Of a DNA stretch of 64,000 bases, positions 19,120 to 28,216 are shown piece by piece. The stretch comes from SAR202 cluster bacterium (GTDB taxonomy: Bacteria > Chloroflexota > Dehalococcoidia > Lucifugimonadales > UBA1123), in contig JASMDM010000067.1 in the NCBI GenBank assembly GCA_030752795.1, positions 124,001 to 188,000 of the forward strand, in the 5' to 3' direction. Each line of letters begins with the position of its first letter. Positions within the stretch are counted from its first letter, which is position 1. The notes under the pieces were generated by a model, which saw only the letters and a program-made list of their open reading frames with translations, was not told where the DNA came from and searched no databases. Made by a program: the position numbers and the translations under genes.

Positions 19120-21099
19120 GTGGTGCCAGAGTTTGAAGTAGTCTCCGATTTCCAGCCCACGGGCGACCAGCCGCAAGCGGTGGACCAACTTGCAGATGGT
19201 TTGGAGCGCGGCGACGTCCACCAGAGCCTGCTGGGCGTCACCGGCAGCGGCAAGACGTTCACGATGGCCTGCGTCGTCGAAAAGGTCCAGCGGCCTACGC
19301 TCGTCATCGCACACAACAAGACACTCGCGGCTCAGTTGGCGACCGAGTTCAAGGAGTTCTTCCCCAAGAACGCCGTCGAGTACTTCGTCAGCTACTACGA
19401 CTACTACCAGCCCGAGGCGTACGTGCCCCGGAGCGACCTCTACATCGAAAAAGACGCCGACATCAACGAGCAACTCGACAAGCTCCGCCATGCGGCCACC
19501 CGCGCCATTCTCACCCGCCGAGACACATTGGTCGTCGCTTCGGTGTCGTGCATCTTCGGCCTTGGATCGCCGGAAGAGTACCAGGGCTTTGTTGCCCACG
19601 TTCGGCGAGGCGAGATTCGCAGCCCGTCGAGGCTCGCCCGACAGCTCATCGACATGCAATACGAGCGCAACGACTTCGACCTATCCCGAGGGCGGTTCCG
19701 AATCCGAGGCGACACGATGGAGATTCTGCCCGCTTACGAAGACGTCGGTGTGCGAATTGAGTTCTGGGGCGACGAGGTGGAGCGCATCGTTCAGCTCGAT
19801 ACGTTGACCGGCGAGGTGCTCGCCGAGAGCGAGGATGTCGAGATCTACCCGGCCAAGCACTTCGTAACGTCGGAAGAAAAGCTCCGCATCGCGATTGAGC
19901 GGATCGAGGCCGAGAAAGAGCAGCAGGTTGCCATGCTGAACGGCCAAGGCAAGCTGCTCGAGGCGCAGCGCTTGGAATCCCGCACCAACTACGACATGGA
20001 GATGATGCGCGAGACCGGGTATTGCTCCGGCGTCGAGAACTACTCGCGACACCTGTCCGAGCGATCCGAGGGAAGCGCACCGTACACGCTCCTCGACTAC
20101 TTCCCCGAAGATTTCTTGTTGTTCATCGACGAGTCTCACATGACGCTGCCGCAGATCCGAGGCATGTACTTCGGCGACCGCTCCCGCAAAGAGGTGCTCG
20201 TCGAGTACGGCTTCAGGCTCCCGTCGGCGCTGGACAACCGGCCGCTGAACTTCGGCGAGTTCGAAGAGCGCGTCAACCAGGCGGTATACGTCTCGGCGAC
20301 ACCTGGCCCGTACGAATACGAGCACTCACAGCAGATGGTCGAGCAGGTCATTCGACCGACAGGGCTTATCGATCCCGTTATCGAGGTCAAGCCCACCGCC
20401 GGCCAGATCGACGACCTCCTGTACCAGATCAAGATGCGCGTAGACCGCGGCGAACGTTGCTTGGTGACGACGCTGACCAAACGTATGGCCGAGGAGCTCG
20501 CCGACTATCTCCGCGAGACCGGAACGCGAACCACTTACCTCCACTCCGAAATCGACACCCTGGAACGGAGCGAGATCCTGCGCGACTTGCGCTTGGGCGT
20601 GTACGACGTGATCGTCGGCATCAACCTTCTGCGCGAGGGCTTGGATTTGCCCGAAGTCACTTTGGTCGCCATCCTGGACGCCGACAAAGAAGGCTATCTG
20701 CGCTCTACGACCTCGCTCATCCAGACCATCGGTCGCGCATCGAGGCATGTGTCCGGCTCGGTGATCATGTACGCCGACAAGGTTACGGACTCGATGAAGC
20801 GCGCCATCGACGAAACGGAGCGACGCCGCGACATCCAGGTCTCGTACAATCGCGAGCACGGCATTACGCCTCAGAGCATCCAGAAGACCATCCATGACAT
20901 CAACGAGCGCGTGAAGGCGATCGCCGAGACGCGCACCAGCTACGCCATCGACGAGGGAGACATGCCCAAGGACGACGTATTGCGGCTGGTGAAAGATCTT
21001 GAGACGCAGATGAAGTCGGCGGCCAGGAACCTTGAGTTCGAAAAAGCCGCTCTGCTGCGCGATCAGATATCGGACCTGAGAAAAGTCATAGCCGACTAG
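19120..21099 (+). CDS. uvrB: UvrABC system protein B
   Basis: 659 residues, full length. DNA damage-verifying helicase subunit of nucleotide excision repair. Walker A is GVTGSGKT; the beta-hairpin region is [15 protein letters not shown]; helicase motifs include DESH, SATPG and [10 protein letters not shown]; the C-terminal UVR motif ([18 protein letters not shown]) binds UvrC. GTG start preceded by GAGAGG. The gene stands alone, without uvrA or uvrC nearby. Confidence 0.97.
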   Translation: MVPEFEVVSDFQPTGDQPQAVDQLADGLERGDVHQSLLGVTGSGKTFTMACVVEKVQRPTLVIAHNKTLAAQLATEFKEFFPKNAVEYFVSYYDYYQPEAYVPRSDLYIEKDADINEQLDKLRHAATRAILTRRDTLVVASVSCIFGLGSPEEYQGFVAHVRRGEIRSPSRLARQLIDMQYERNDFDLSRGRFRIRGDTMEILPAYEDVGVRIEFWGDEVERIVQLDTLTGEVLAESEDVEIYPAKHFVTSEEKLRIAIERIEAEKEQQVAMLNGQGKLLEAQRLESRTNYDMEMMRETGYCSGVENYSRHLSERSEGSAPYTLLDYFPEDFLLFIDESHMTLPQIRGMYFGDRSRKEVLVEYGFRLPSALDNRPLNFGEFEERVNQAVYVSATPGPYEYEHSQQMVEQVIRPTGLIDPVIEVKPTAGQIDDLLYQIKMRVDRGERCLVTTLTKRMAEELADYLRETGTRTTYLHSEIDTLERSEILRDLRLGVYDVIVGINLLREGLDLPEVTLVAILDADKEGYLRSTTSLIQTIGRASRHVSGSVIMYADKVTDSMKRAIDETERRRDIQVSYNREHGITPQSIQKTIHDINERVKAIAETRTSYAIDEGDMPKDDVLRLVKDLETQMKSAARNLEFEKAALLRDQISDLRKVIAD

Positions 21100-21140
21100 G
21101 CGTAGCTGTCAATTCGCTTGCCCGACGTTCGGGAGTTCAT

Positions 21141-22115
21141 TTGTCCAACCGGTACGGAATCGCAACCCTGTTCGCCATATTGATGCTGGCCGGGATCGCG
21201 TGCGCCACGGATGTCGACGAAGGGAAAGCGACGTTGCCCGAGGGCATCGAAACGGCCATGTTGCCCGACGCCGATCTGGGCGGGTACGTGTACTTCAACA
21301 CCAACAGCTCGATCGACGTCGCCGCCGAGCGCTTCCTCAAGTCCGACCTGACCGACGTTCTGCCGATCGGCGTGCCGAAATCGCTACGACTGTCACGCGC
21401 AACGATCGCGGTGGCCTCGTCTCCGGAGGAGTTCGGCGGCACGCTTGAGTTCGCCAGCGACTCGGACGCCGAGACGGCTTGTGACCTGTACCAAGCCACC
21501 GGCACCCAAGACGAGTTCTGGGGGCTCCTTGATCAGAACAAAGTTCACGTCGTACGCGGCGAGACGGCTTGGTCGACGACGGTCAAAACGCAGCTCGAAT
21601 TCGGGCCGCTCGTCCCGTTCGACGAGTACGACCCGATCGCGTGGAACCTGATCACCAACCTTCCGAAATCGGACGCCAGGCCTCTCGCCGTGGGAGTAAT
21701 GACGCTCGAGGACGAACTCATCCAGGAGCTTGCCAGCCAGGGTGGCATTCGATTGTTCGGTCTCAACACCGTGTTCGGTTTGATCAGAGTCGACAACGTT
21801 GCATTCGCGGCCTACGCTGACGCCAACCTTACCGTGCCGGCCTCTATCGACGACGAGTTCTTCCTCGAATCCGGAGTCGGCGTGGTATTCGTCAGCAAAT
21901 CCGGCTATCCCGGATTCCTCGTGTCGTTCTTGCTCCGATCCGTGTCCAATCGCATCGGACTCGAGACCATCGAGATCGGCGACACCAACGCCCGTTACCG
22001 TGAGCTCGACAACCTCCACGTAGTGCTCAAGAACAAAGGCAACCTCCTGTACGTGGCGGTGGCCGGAAGCCAGCCTGACGCCGAGCGGATGATCCTGGGC
22101 GTGCTGTCTGAATAA
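21141..22115 (+). CDS. lipoprotein of unknown function
   Basis: 324 residues with a lipobox (LMLAGIACATD) and no recognised domain. The body has the alternating beta/alpha feel of a DUF3352-like or FAS-like periplasmic protein (repeated AAERFLKSDL, RYRELDNLHVVLKNKGNLLYVAVAG), but this is only an impression. TTG start with GGAG 5 nt upstream. It follows uvrB by 41 bp and may be cotranscribed; a strong promoter follows it for the next gene. Confidence 0.7.
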   Translation: MSNRYGIATLFAILMLAGIACATDVDEGKATLPEGIETAMLPDADLGGYVYFNTNSSIDVAAERFLKSDLTDVLPIGVPKSLRLSRATIAVASSPEEFGGTLEFASDSDAETACDLYQATGTQDEFWGLLDQNKVHVVRGETAWSTTVKTQLEFGPLVPFDEYDPIAWNLITNLPKSDARPLAVGVMTLEDELIQELASQGGIRLFGLNTVFGLIRVDNVAFAAYADANLTVPASIDDEFFLESGVGVVFVSKSGYPGFLVSFLLRSVSNRIGLETIEIGDTNARYRELDNLHVVLKNKGNLLYVAVAGSQPDAERMILGVLSE

Positions 22116-22148
22116 GCTTTACATGCTTGTTATGTTGTGACGCGTTTT

Positions 22149-22177
22149 TTGACACTTGGCGTTCGCGCGGGTACAAT
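22149..22177 (+). promoter_or_regulatory. strong sigma70-type promoter of the MIP18/Mrp genes
   Basis: TTGACA (22149-22154), 17-bp spacer, TACAAT (22172-22177). Confidence 0.75.
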
Positions 22178-22223
22178 TAGCTAGCTTTTGATAAAACCAT
22201 CTCCGATACTGGAGGAAGCTTCG

Positions 22224-22535
22224 ATGACCACGGTGGCTGTAACAAAAGAAACCGTCTTTGACGCCTTACTAGATGTCTACGATCCCGAGATTCCGGTCAA
22301 CATCGTCGACTTGGGGTTGATCTACGGTGTGGAAGTGGACAATGGCAACGTGGACGTGAAGATGACCCTCACCTTCGCCGGCTGCGGCCTGGGCCCCTAC
22401 ATCGCCCAGCAGGCCGAATGGCGAATCGCGGAGATCGAGGGAGTCGTCGAGGTCAACGTAGAGTTGACGTTCGATCCGCCCTGGACGCCCGATCTGATAA
22501 CCGAGGACGGCAAGAAGCTCCTCGGTCTGGACTGA
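22224..22535 (+). CDS. MIP18/DUF59-family protein (SufT/PaaD-like)
   Basis: 103 residues. The fold signature runs ALLDVYDPEIPVNIVDLGLIYGVEV...MTLTFAGCGLGPYIAQQ...VEVNVELTFDPPW, typical of Fe-S cluster assembly factors SufT and the PaaD family. The conserved Cys is in AGCGLGP. ATG 22224 is chosen because GGAGGAAG lies 5 nt upstream. Followed 129 bp later by the Mrp-type ATPase; the pairing suggests a role in Fe-S cluster maturation. Confidence 0.85.
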   Translation: MTTVAVTKETVFDALLDVYDPEIPVNIVDLGLIYGVEVDNGNVDVKMTLTFAGCGLGPYIAQQAEWRIAEIEGVVEVNVELTFDPPWTPDLITEDGKKLLGLD

Positions 22536-22664
22536 CCCGCCCGCTCGACCTTCATCCCTACCGTTCCGGGAAGGGGTCCGCGACCCCACTCCCAGGCTGC
22601 CAGAATGGACCCATGTCGGCCATCTGCCGGTGTTGAGTCGACTGCGGCCTAAGGAGTGCCCGAA

Positions 22665-23498
22665 ATGAACCCGCAAATGAACCCTCAGCAGCAGGCGCAA
22701 GCCCGAGCTCGCATCGAATCGATGAAGCAGCAGTTCGAGCAGAAACGCGCCATCACCGACGCCCTTTCGGATATCAAACACAAAATCGGTGTGTATTCGG
22801 GCAAGGGCGGCGTCGGCAAAACCACCATCGCCGTCAACTTGGCCGTGTCTCTGGCGATGGACGGCGCCAGCGTCGGCATCCTGGATGTCGACATCGACTG
22901 TCCCAACGTCGTGCGCGCCCTCAAGATCGCCGAACAGCCAGTGGTTAGCGAAGACAGGCAGATGGTGCCGCCGGAGCGATTCGGCGTCAAGGTCATGTCC
23001 ATGGGCTTCTTCCAGCAAAACGAAGAAGAGGCGATCATCTGGCGCGGACCGATGGTCCACAACGCGATCAACCAGTTCCTCCAATCCACCGAGTGGGGTG
23101 AACTGGATTACCTGGTCATCGACCTCCCGCCCGGAACCTCGGACGCCCCGCTGACGATCATGCAAGCGCTCGACCTCGACGGATTCGTCGTCGTCACAAC
23201 GCCTCAGGAGCTGGCGCAGATTGACGCGAAACGCTCCATCAACATGATCCGCAAGCTCAATGTCAACGTGCTCGGAATCGTGGAGAACTTCTGCGGCGAG
23301 ATCTTCGGCGAAGGCTCAGGCGAGGCGTTGGCCGAAGACATGGACCTCAACTTCCTGGGCAGGCTTCGAATGAAGACCGACTACCTCGACACCTCCAAGC
23401 CCACGGTGCTGAACAGCAACACCGTGCTGGAGGAGTTCCTCCACATCGCCGCCGGCGTTCGCTCGGGCCTCGACAACGTCGAGCAAGAGGCCGGCTAG
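22665..23498 (+). CDS. mrp: Mrp/NBP35-family P-loop ATPase (Fe-S carrier type)
   Basis: 277 residues. Deviant Walker A is YSGKGGVGKTT, followed by DVDIDCPNV and LVIDLPPGTSD. The family binds and delivers [4Fe-4S] clusters as a dimer, using a C-terminal CxxC; here the corresponding region reads VENFCGEIFGEGSG with only one Cys, so canonical cluster binding is doubtful. The Met/Gln-rich N-terminus is unusual. AAGGAG precedes ATG 22665. Downstream is a strong terminator; upstream is a MIP18-like gene. Confidence 0.88.
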   Translation: MNPQMNPQQQAQARARIESMKQQFEQKRAITDALSDIKHKIGVYSGKGGVGKTTIAVNLAVSLAMDGASVGILDVDIDCPNVVRALKIAEQPVVSEDRQMVPPERFGVKVMSMGFFQQNEEEAIIWRGPMVHNAINQFLQSTEWGELDYLVIDLPPGTSDAPLTIMQALDLDGFVVVTTPQELAQIDAKRSINMIRKLNVNVLGIVENFCGEIFGEGSGEALAEDMDLNFLGRLRMKTDYLDTSKPTVLNSNTVLEEFLHIAAGVRSGLDNVEQEAG

Positions 23499-23538
23499 CC
23501 GGGCGTTCCAATCCAAGCCGATCAACAGAATCCAAACC

Positions 23539-23567
23539 GGGGCAGGTCGAGTAGACCTGCCCCGTTT
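23539..23567 (+). terminator. intrinsic terminator after mrp
   Basis: Perfect 10-bp stem GGGGCAGGTC / GACCTGCCCC with loop GAGTA, then GTTTG. Confidence 0.75.
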
Positions 23568-23912
23568 GCCGTCTGACCAGGTTCATATACGGCCCACCGC
23601 GAATGATCGCGAAACCTGACGAACGGGCGCCCGAAATTCCGTGGATGAGAATAAAACCGGTATGCCGTGGTGCTGTGCGTCCGCAGAACGCCTTCATGGG
23701 CGGGCGGGCGGGACAAGACCGGTGTGATCGCCGGGAGACCGAAGCCAAGAGCGCTATCGGGCCGGCAAACGAAATGGATGCGGAGACCGATTCCAACACC
23801 CGCAAAGCAAGAGTTGCTCAACGCGAATGAAACGACAGCGCATCCACAACGCACAAACGCAACGTGACGACCGCATCGAAACATGCCCCGACGGTGACCG
23901 TCACGTAAACCA

Positions 23913-23940
23913 AGCTGATAGCTGAATGCTGTCAGCTGTC
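23913..23940. repeat. AGCTGATAGCTGA intergenic repeat, copy 1
   Basis: AGCTGATAGCTGA followed by GCTGTCAGCTGTC; the same words occur at 60322-60340 in related order. Confidence 0.45.
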
Positions 23941-23945
23941 GGAAG

Positions 23946-24377
23946 TTAGCCTCGCTTCGGCAGCGACACCACCGCGGAGCCTGGGGTCGTCCTCTGGCCT
24001 TCGTGATTCTCCAGCCAGATGTCGCACTCGACCAAGTTCTCGCCGTCTTTCTCGTACGTCTTCTTGACAATGCCCTTGACGAACGCAGGCGTGCCGGGCA
24101 CGTCCATGCCGCGGTATTGGACGCTAAGCTTCTTCAGCGTCCCGCCTTCGCCGATCCAGTTGGTCATGATCTGGCCCAGGAACGCGTTCTTTAGCGCGCC
24201 GTGCAGGATCACGTCCGGCAGGCCGTTGTTGCGAGCGAAGGTCTGATCATAGTGGATCTGATAGTAGTCGCCGGAAGCGCCAGCGTACATCACGAGTTGC
24301 TGGGTCGTCGGATCCTTGCGGACTTCGGGGAGTTCCATCCCTTCGGATACATCGTCGAAATATACTTGGTCTGCCAT
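23946..24377 (-). CDS. MaoC-like dehydratase, C-type subunit
   Basis: 143 residues, single hot-dog fold. The hydratase signature is AGASGDYYQIHYD followed by HGALKNAFLGQ; Asp and His of this motif are the catalytic pair in R-specific enoyl-CoA hydratases and HadB. ATG 24377 is supported by GGAGG 8 nt upstream. It lies 55 bp after its partner subunit gene; together they probably hydrate or dehydrate an acyl-CoA. Confidence 0.82.
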   Translation of the reverse strand: MADQVYFDDVSEGMELPEVRKDPTTQQLVMYAGASGDYYQIHYDQTFARNNGLPDVILHGALKNAFLGQIMTNWIGEGGTLKKLSVQYRGMDVPGTPAFVKGIVKKTYEKDGENLVECDIWLENHEGQRTTPGSAVVSLPKRG

Positions 24378-24432
24378 TATCGGTTCCTCCATCGTAGTTC
24401 CCTGATGCGTGATGCGTGGGTTGCCGTCAGCG

Positions 24433-24903
24433 TCATTCGCCCTCGGGCGGCTGATAGCTGATGCCGGTGCTGCGCTGCAACGCGACCGCTTTGTCGAACT
24501 GGTTGACGTACTTTGTTTCACGCACCATGAACAGCATGTTCCCGAGCCGGCCCGCCCTCTCGAATGCGTCGGCCAGGTACGTGGTCACGGTAATTCTGTC
24601 GCCGGGGCGAACGGGTCCGAAGTACTCCCACTCGCTGCCGCCGTCGAGGTTCGCCGGGTACGGGCTCTGCACGTCCACCTTCGACGGCCCCGCATTCAAC
24701 GATCGAAAGAACGTGGGCGGAGCGATGACGCCGCCGTGTCGCGACTTCCTCGCAGCTTCGTCGTCGTTGAACAGAGGGTTCGTATCGCCGATCGCGCGAG
24801 CGAATTTTTGGATCGCTCCTAGCTCGACAGCATTGGTGCGAGGCTCCGACTCAACGTTGATCGCAGCCCGCATCTCGTCTGAAATCGCCGATTCTTGGGT
24901 CAT
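24433..24903 (-). CDS. MaoC N-type dehydratase subunit (FAS1_DH-like)
   Basis: 156 residues. The motif ARAIGDTNPLFNDDEAARKSRHGG and APPTFFRSL mark the N-terminal, substrate-binding half of a split double hot-dog dehydratase (HadA/HadC or mesaconyl-CoA hydratase-like). The His of the catalytic motif is replaced by Phe/Asn here, as usual for the non-catalytic half, so the neighbour supplies the active site. ATG 24903 has AGGAG upstream. Confidence 0.82.
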   Translation of the reverse strand: MTQESAISDEMRAAINVESEPRTNAVELGAIQKFARAIGDTNPLFNDDEAARKSRHGGVIAPPTFFRSLNAGPSKVDVQSPYPANLDGGSEWEYFGPVRPGDRITVTTYLADAFERAGRLGNMLFMVRETKYVNQFDKAVALQRSTGISYQPPEGE

Positions 24904-25201
24904 GGGTGCTCTCCTATTCGGGCATACGCAACGATGATCGCCGCAACGCCAATCTGAATCTGGGGCAAGTTTACGGCTGCGCACAATCCGTGTCAAGAAT
25001 CGCGGCACGGGCGATCATTAACTGACGGCTCGTGCTGGCAATGGGCGCACGGCTGGCCGATAATGTCACACCGTAGCTTCGGTGTCGCGTGTCCGTCTCA
25101 TGTGCGGTAGCAATTCGTGAATAACCGATGTCTGCTCCGGACGTTGCAATAGTCGAAGCCTTAACAACATGGAAGCCGGAGGCGCAAGCCGTGAAACTCA
25201 C

Positions 25202-26353
25202 ATGAACTCGCCCTCGCTCAATTTCAGTCGTGGCCGGTGCATCGGATTCTTGCTGGTCGTGGTGGTCGCCTTCGTAGCAGCCTGCGGAACAGTCGCCATC
25301 GAGGATCGCCAGACGACCGGCGCAGATGCGATTCAGCGCCCGACACCGACGCCTCAATCCACTGCGATTCCGGCCGCGGCTCCTGTGCCATCTGAACTTT
25401 CTTCGGCACGGCGATCATCGGCAGCGCCAGTCTCGCAGCAGCAGCGCAGATCTCCGTTCGTGCCTCTGGACGATCCCGAATTTCTGAGCGTTCAAGAAGC
25501 AACCTACTTAGGCGACGAGAACTTGGTGCTGGGATTGGACGTGGACGGCAAAGCCCGCGCCTACCCCGTTGGCATGGTCTACTACCACCACGTGGTCAAC
25601 GACACGGTTGCGGGTCGACCGATACTCATCACGTATTGAATCAAGTGCAGCTCGGGGGTCGGGTACGACCCCGTGGTCCGAGGCAGCGCCCTCACCTTCG
25701 ATGTTTTCGGATTGAACCAGGCGGTCCTGTCCATGCGAGACCACGAGACCGGCTCTGTCTGGACTCAGCTCGACGGCAAAGCGACCGACGGGGCTTTGAA
25801 GGGCGAGAGGCTCGAGATGATTCCAATGCCTCAAATGACATGGGGCGAATGGAAGAGTGCACACCCTGACACGCTTGTGCTCTCGCCCAACACGCCATTT
25901 AGCGACCGCTACGGAGCCGTCCGAATCGGCACGTTCAATCCCGGCGAGGCAATCTACGGCGACGACAGGCTCGATGCCAACGCCCTGGTTGTCGGCGTCG
26001 AGGTGGACGGCGAATTCAAAGGCTATCCGATAGCGGAATTCGCTCGGAGCGGAGGCGCGGTCAACGATGTCCTCGCGGGCCAACCGGTTCTCATCATCTA
26101 CGACGAAGCTTCACAAACAGGCATGGCATACTCCAGTTTGGTCGACGGCTCTGCTCTTGAATTCGACGAATCGAATCACGACGGTTTCTCTGTAACCGAC
26201 CGCCAAACCGGCTCCACATGGGACGCTCAAGGCAGAGCAACGGCTGGCGAACTCAACGGACGCACGTTGGAGTTCGTGCCGTCGTTCATCTCCGAGTGGT
26301 ACGGCTGGTCCGCATACCATCCAGACACGACGCTGCACGCCGCGGAACGCTGA
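25202..26353 (+). CDS. DUF3179 lipoprotein, candidate selenoprotein (in-frame UGA)
   Basis: One frame of 384 codons is interrupted only by TGA at 25637-25639 (codon 146). Before it: lipoprotein signal (VVVVAFVAACG), Pro/Thr linker and the DUF3179 start LGDENLVLGLDVDGKARAYPVGM...VNDTVAGRPILITY. After it: IKCSSGVGYDP and the rest of the family (GSVWTQLDGKATDG, GEWKSAHPDTLVLSPNT), then a second, cysteine-less repeat (VEVDGEFKGYPI...VNDVLAGQPVLIIYDEAS). DUF3179 proteins have YCPLC at this point, so TGA stands for the first Cys and would give UxxC. A hairpin follows 22 nt later. A plain nonsense mutation remains possible; the function of the family is unknown. Confidence 0.75.
25651..25682 (+). 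promoter_or_regulatory. SECIS-like hairpin downstream of the UGA
   Basis: Pairs 25655-25661 (GGGGTCG) with 25666-25672 (CGACCCC) around loop GGTA, and 25651-25654 (CTCG) with 25679-25682 (CGAG), leaving a 6-nt 3' bulge. The apical loop starts with G and lies 22 nt after the UGA, within the window expected for bacterial SECIS elements. Not verified by covariance. Confidence 0.45.
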
Positions 26354-26358
26354 CTCGT

Positions 26359-26388
26359 TTCACAAAACCTGGGCCCGCGAAGTAGAAT
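26359..26388 (+). promoter_or_regulatory. probable promoter of tgt
   Basis: TTCACA (26359-26364), 18-bp spacer, TAGAAT (26383-26388), 35 nt before the start codon. Confidence 0.5.
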
Positions 26389-26423
26389 GCTCGATACACA
26401 TCCTTGGAGGGGCCGAACCGGGC

Positions 26424-27590
26424 ATGTCAGTATTCACGGTCCAGCACACCGACGGCGATGCTCGCACGGGAGTGTTGGCGACGGCGCATGGGGATGTAGC
26501 GACGCCGGCGTTCATGCCGGTGGCGACCCAGGGATCGGTCAAGTCGCTGGATCCCGCCGATTTGCGAGCCGTCGATGCGCGAATCGTCCTCGGGAACACG
26601 TACCATCTTTACCTGCGTCCGGGTGTCGATATCGTCGAGCTCCATGGCGGATTGCACCGGTTCATGGCCTGGGACGGCCCGATTCTGACCGACAGCGGGG
26701 GCTTCCAAGGCTTCAGCCTCGAACACCTCCGGAAGATCGACGAAGACGGAATTCTGTTCAAATCCCACGTCGACGGCAGCATGCACAAGCTGACGCCTGA
26801 GAGCGCCATCGAGCACCAGCAGAGGCTCGGAGCGGACGTCATCATGCCGCTCGACGTTTGCGTCGCGGCGGACGCCGACAAGGAAGCGGTGGAAGCGGCG
26901 GTCGAACAGACCAATCGGTGGGCCGAGCGTTGCAAAGAAGCTCACACGCGGAAGGACCAACTCCTGTTCGGCATCGTCCAGGGTGGGCTGTTCCCTGGCC
27001 TCAGGCAACGTTCGGCCGAGTTCTTGACGTCGTTGGGATTCCCTGGCTATTCGATCGGCGGCCTCAGCGTCGGTGAGTCGAAAGAGGCTATGTACGAAGG
27101 AACCGGCGCCGCGGTCTCGCTTCTGCCTGTCGATGCGCCTCGATACCTGATGGGCGTTGGCTCTCCCGAAGATCTGGTCGAGTGCGTCGCCAGGGGCATC
27201 GACATGTTCGACTGCGTGCTGCCGACGCGTATAGCCCGCAACGGCGCGTTGTTCTCACGAGACGGACGCATCAACATCGTAAGCGCGCCGCATCGAAGGC
27301 GCGACGAGCCGTTGGAAGCGGGGTGCGACTGCTACACCTGCCAAACCTTCTCGGCGGCATACGTGCACCACATGTTCAAATCCGGTGAACTGCTAGCGTA
27401 CAGGTTGGCGTCGATCCATAACCTGAGGTTCATTCTCAGGTTGATGGACGAGATGCGCGTGGCTATCGCGACGGGCACGTTCGAGGAGTACCGGACAGCG
27501 TTCCACGACCGATTCGTACCGCCCGATCAACGAGCGCGGCACGAACAGAAGACGAAGTGGTTGCAATCCCAGGGAAGGCCGGGCGTCTAG
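26424..27590 (+). CDS. tgt: queuine tRNA-ribosyltransferase
   Basis: 388 residues. Exchanges guanine-34 for preQ1 in GUN-anticodon tRNAs. Catalytic Asp in DSGGFQGFSLE, substrate-binding GIVQGG, nucleophilic Asp in FDCVLPTRIARNG and the zinc site CDCYTC with a downstream His. Length is normal (bacterial Tgt about 370-390). GGAGGGG lies upstream of the ATG. The 3' end overlaps the convergent MoaD-like gene by 4 bp. No queA is adjacent. Confidence 0.95.
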   Translation: MSVFTVQHTDGDARTGVLATAHGDVATPAFMPVATQGSVKSLDPADLRAVDARIVLGNTYHLYLRPGVDIVELHGGLHRFMAWDGPILTDSGGFQGFSLEHLRKIDEDGILFKSHVDGSMHKLTPESAIEHQQRLGADVIMPLDVCVAADADKEAVEAAVEQTNRWAERCKEAHTRKDQLLFGIVQGGLFPGLRQRSAEFLTSLGFPGYSIGGLSVGESKEAMYEGTGAAVSLLPVDAPRYLMGVGSPEDLVECVARGIDMFDCVLPTRIARNGALFSRDGRINIVSAPHRRRDEPLEAGCDCYTCQTFSAAYVHHMFKSGELLAYRLASIHNLRFILRLMDEMRVAIATGTFEEYRTAFHDRFVPPDQRARHEQKTKWLQSQGRPGV

Positions 27591-27862
27591 CCCCCGGCGA
27601 CAGCTGGGACGATACTGATCTCGTCGCCTTCTTTGGCCGGCGAGTTGATGCCGTCCAAGAAACGAACGTCTTCGCCGTTGACGTAGATGTTCACGAAGTT
27701 GCGAAGCTGCCCTTGCTCGTCGCAGAGTCGCTCCCTAATCCCAGGGTGCTGACTTTCGAGCGAGTTGATGATCTCGTTGATCGTCGCGCCTTCGACCGTT
27801 ACCTTGTCCTGGCCGTTGGTCACGCGACGGAGAGGCGTCGGAATCCTCACCGTAGTACTCAT
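27587..27862 (-). CDS. MoaD/ThiS-family sulfur carrier protein
   Basis: 91 residues with the beta-grasp pattern TVRIPTPLRRVTNGQ...VNIYVNGEDVRFLDGI...DEISIVPAVAGG. The C-terminal GG is the site of thiocarboxylate formation. Given its operon with thrC and a NIL-domain gene, a CysO- or HcyS-like role in amino-acid sulfur transfer is more likely than molybdopterin synthesis, but this is inference. ATG 27862 has GGAGGG upstream. No ThiF/MoeB-like activator or Mec protease is in the window. Confidence 0.9.
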   Translation of the reverse strand: MSTTVRIPTPLRRVTNGQDKVTVEGATINEIINSLESQHPGIRERLCDEQGQLRNFVNIYVNGEDVRFLDGINSPAKEGDEISIVPAVAGG

Positions 27863-27941
27863 ATCCAAACCCTCCACAGCACATGAATTCCAGCAGGGAT
27901 CTCCCCTGCCGCTTATTTGATGTCGCGATCGACCGCCGGAT

Positions 27942-28184
27942 TCAGCCCTCGATAACGTCGCCGCTCACGGGGTCGATCCTGACACCCGTCTCGGCGACCC
28001 ACTCGAGGCCGTTGGCGATTTCGTCCTCCGACCCTTCCAGCTCCAGCACCACCCAGCCCATGTCTTCGCGCACGTCCGCTCGGCGAATGTTGGTCACCAG
28101 CTTGAACCGGTGACCGAGCTCGTAGATCACGGGGTCGGTGATTTGGTTGGTTGGGAACGTAAATTTGACTCGTCTCTTGACCAT
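27942..28184 (-). CDS. NIL-domain protein
   Basis: 80 residues, essentially one NIL domain (VKFTFPTNQITDPVIYELGHRFKLVTNIRRADV...GWVVLELEG), as found at the C-terminus of the methionine importer ATPase MetN and in proteins of homocysteine synthesis. It has no ferredoxin domain. It sits between thrC (32 bp) and the MoaD-like gene (79 bp), and its link to methionine supports a sulfur amino acid context. Confidence 0.88.
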   Translation of the reverse strand: MVKRRVKFTFPTNQITDPVIYELGHRFKLVTNIRRADVREDMGWVVLELEGSEDEIANGLEWVAETGVRIDPVSGDVIEG

Positions 28185-28216
28185 GGCACGCCGTCCTTTG
28201 CCGTATTGACGCGGAG

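Larger units (their letters stand above)
23499..23945. other. intergenic region
   Basis: 447 bp with a terminator (23539-23567) and an AGCTGATAGCTGA repeat (23913-23925) but no supported gene; ORFs here look like frame noise. Confidence 0.5.

Noticed and set aside
22269-23165. 298-residue minus-strand ORF
   Set aside because: Antisense shadow of the MIP18-like and mrp genes, which have clear families.
24447-24461. GGCTGATAGCTGATG as a third intergenic repeat copy
   Set aside because: It lies in the coding end of the MaoC subunit and matches by codons for ISYQ; probably coincidence.
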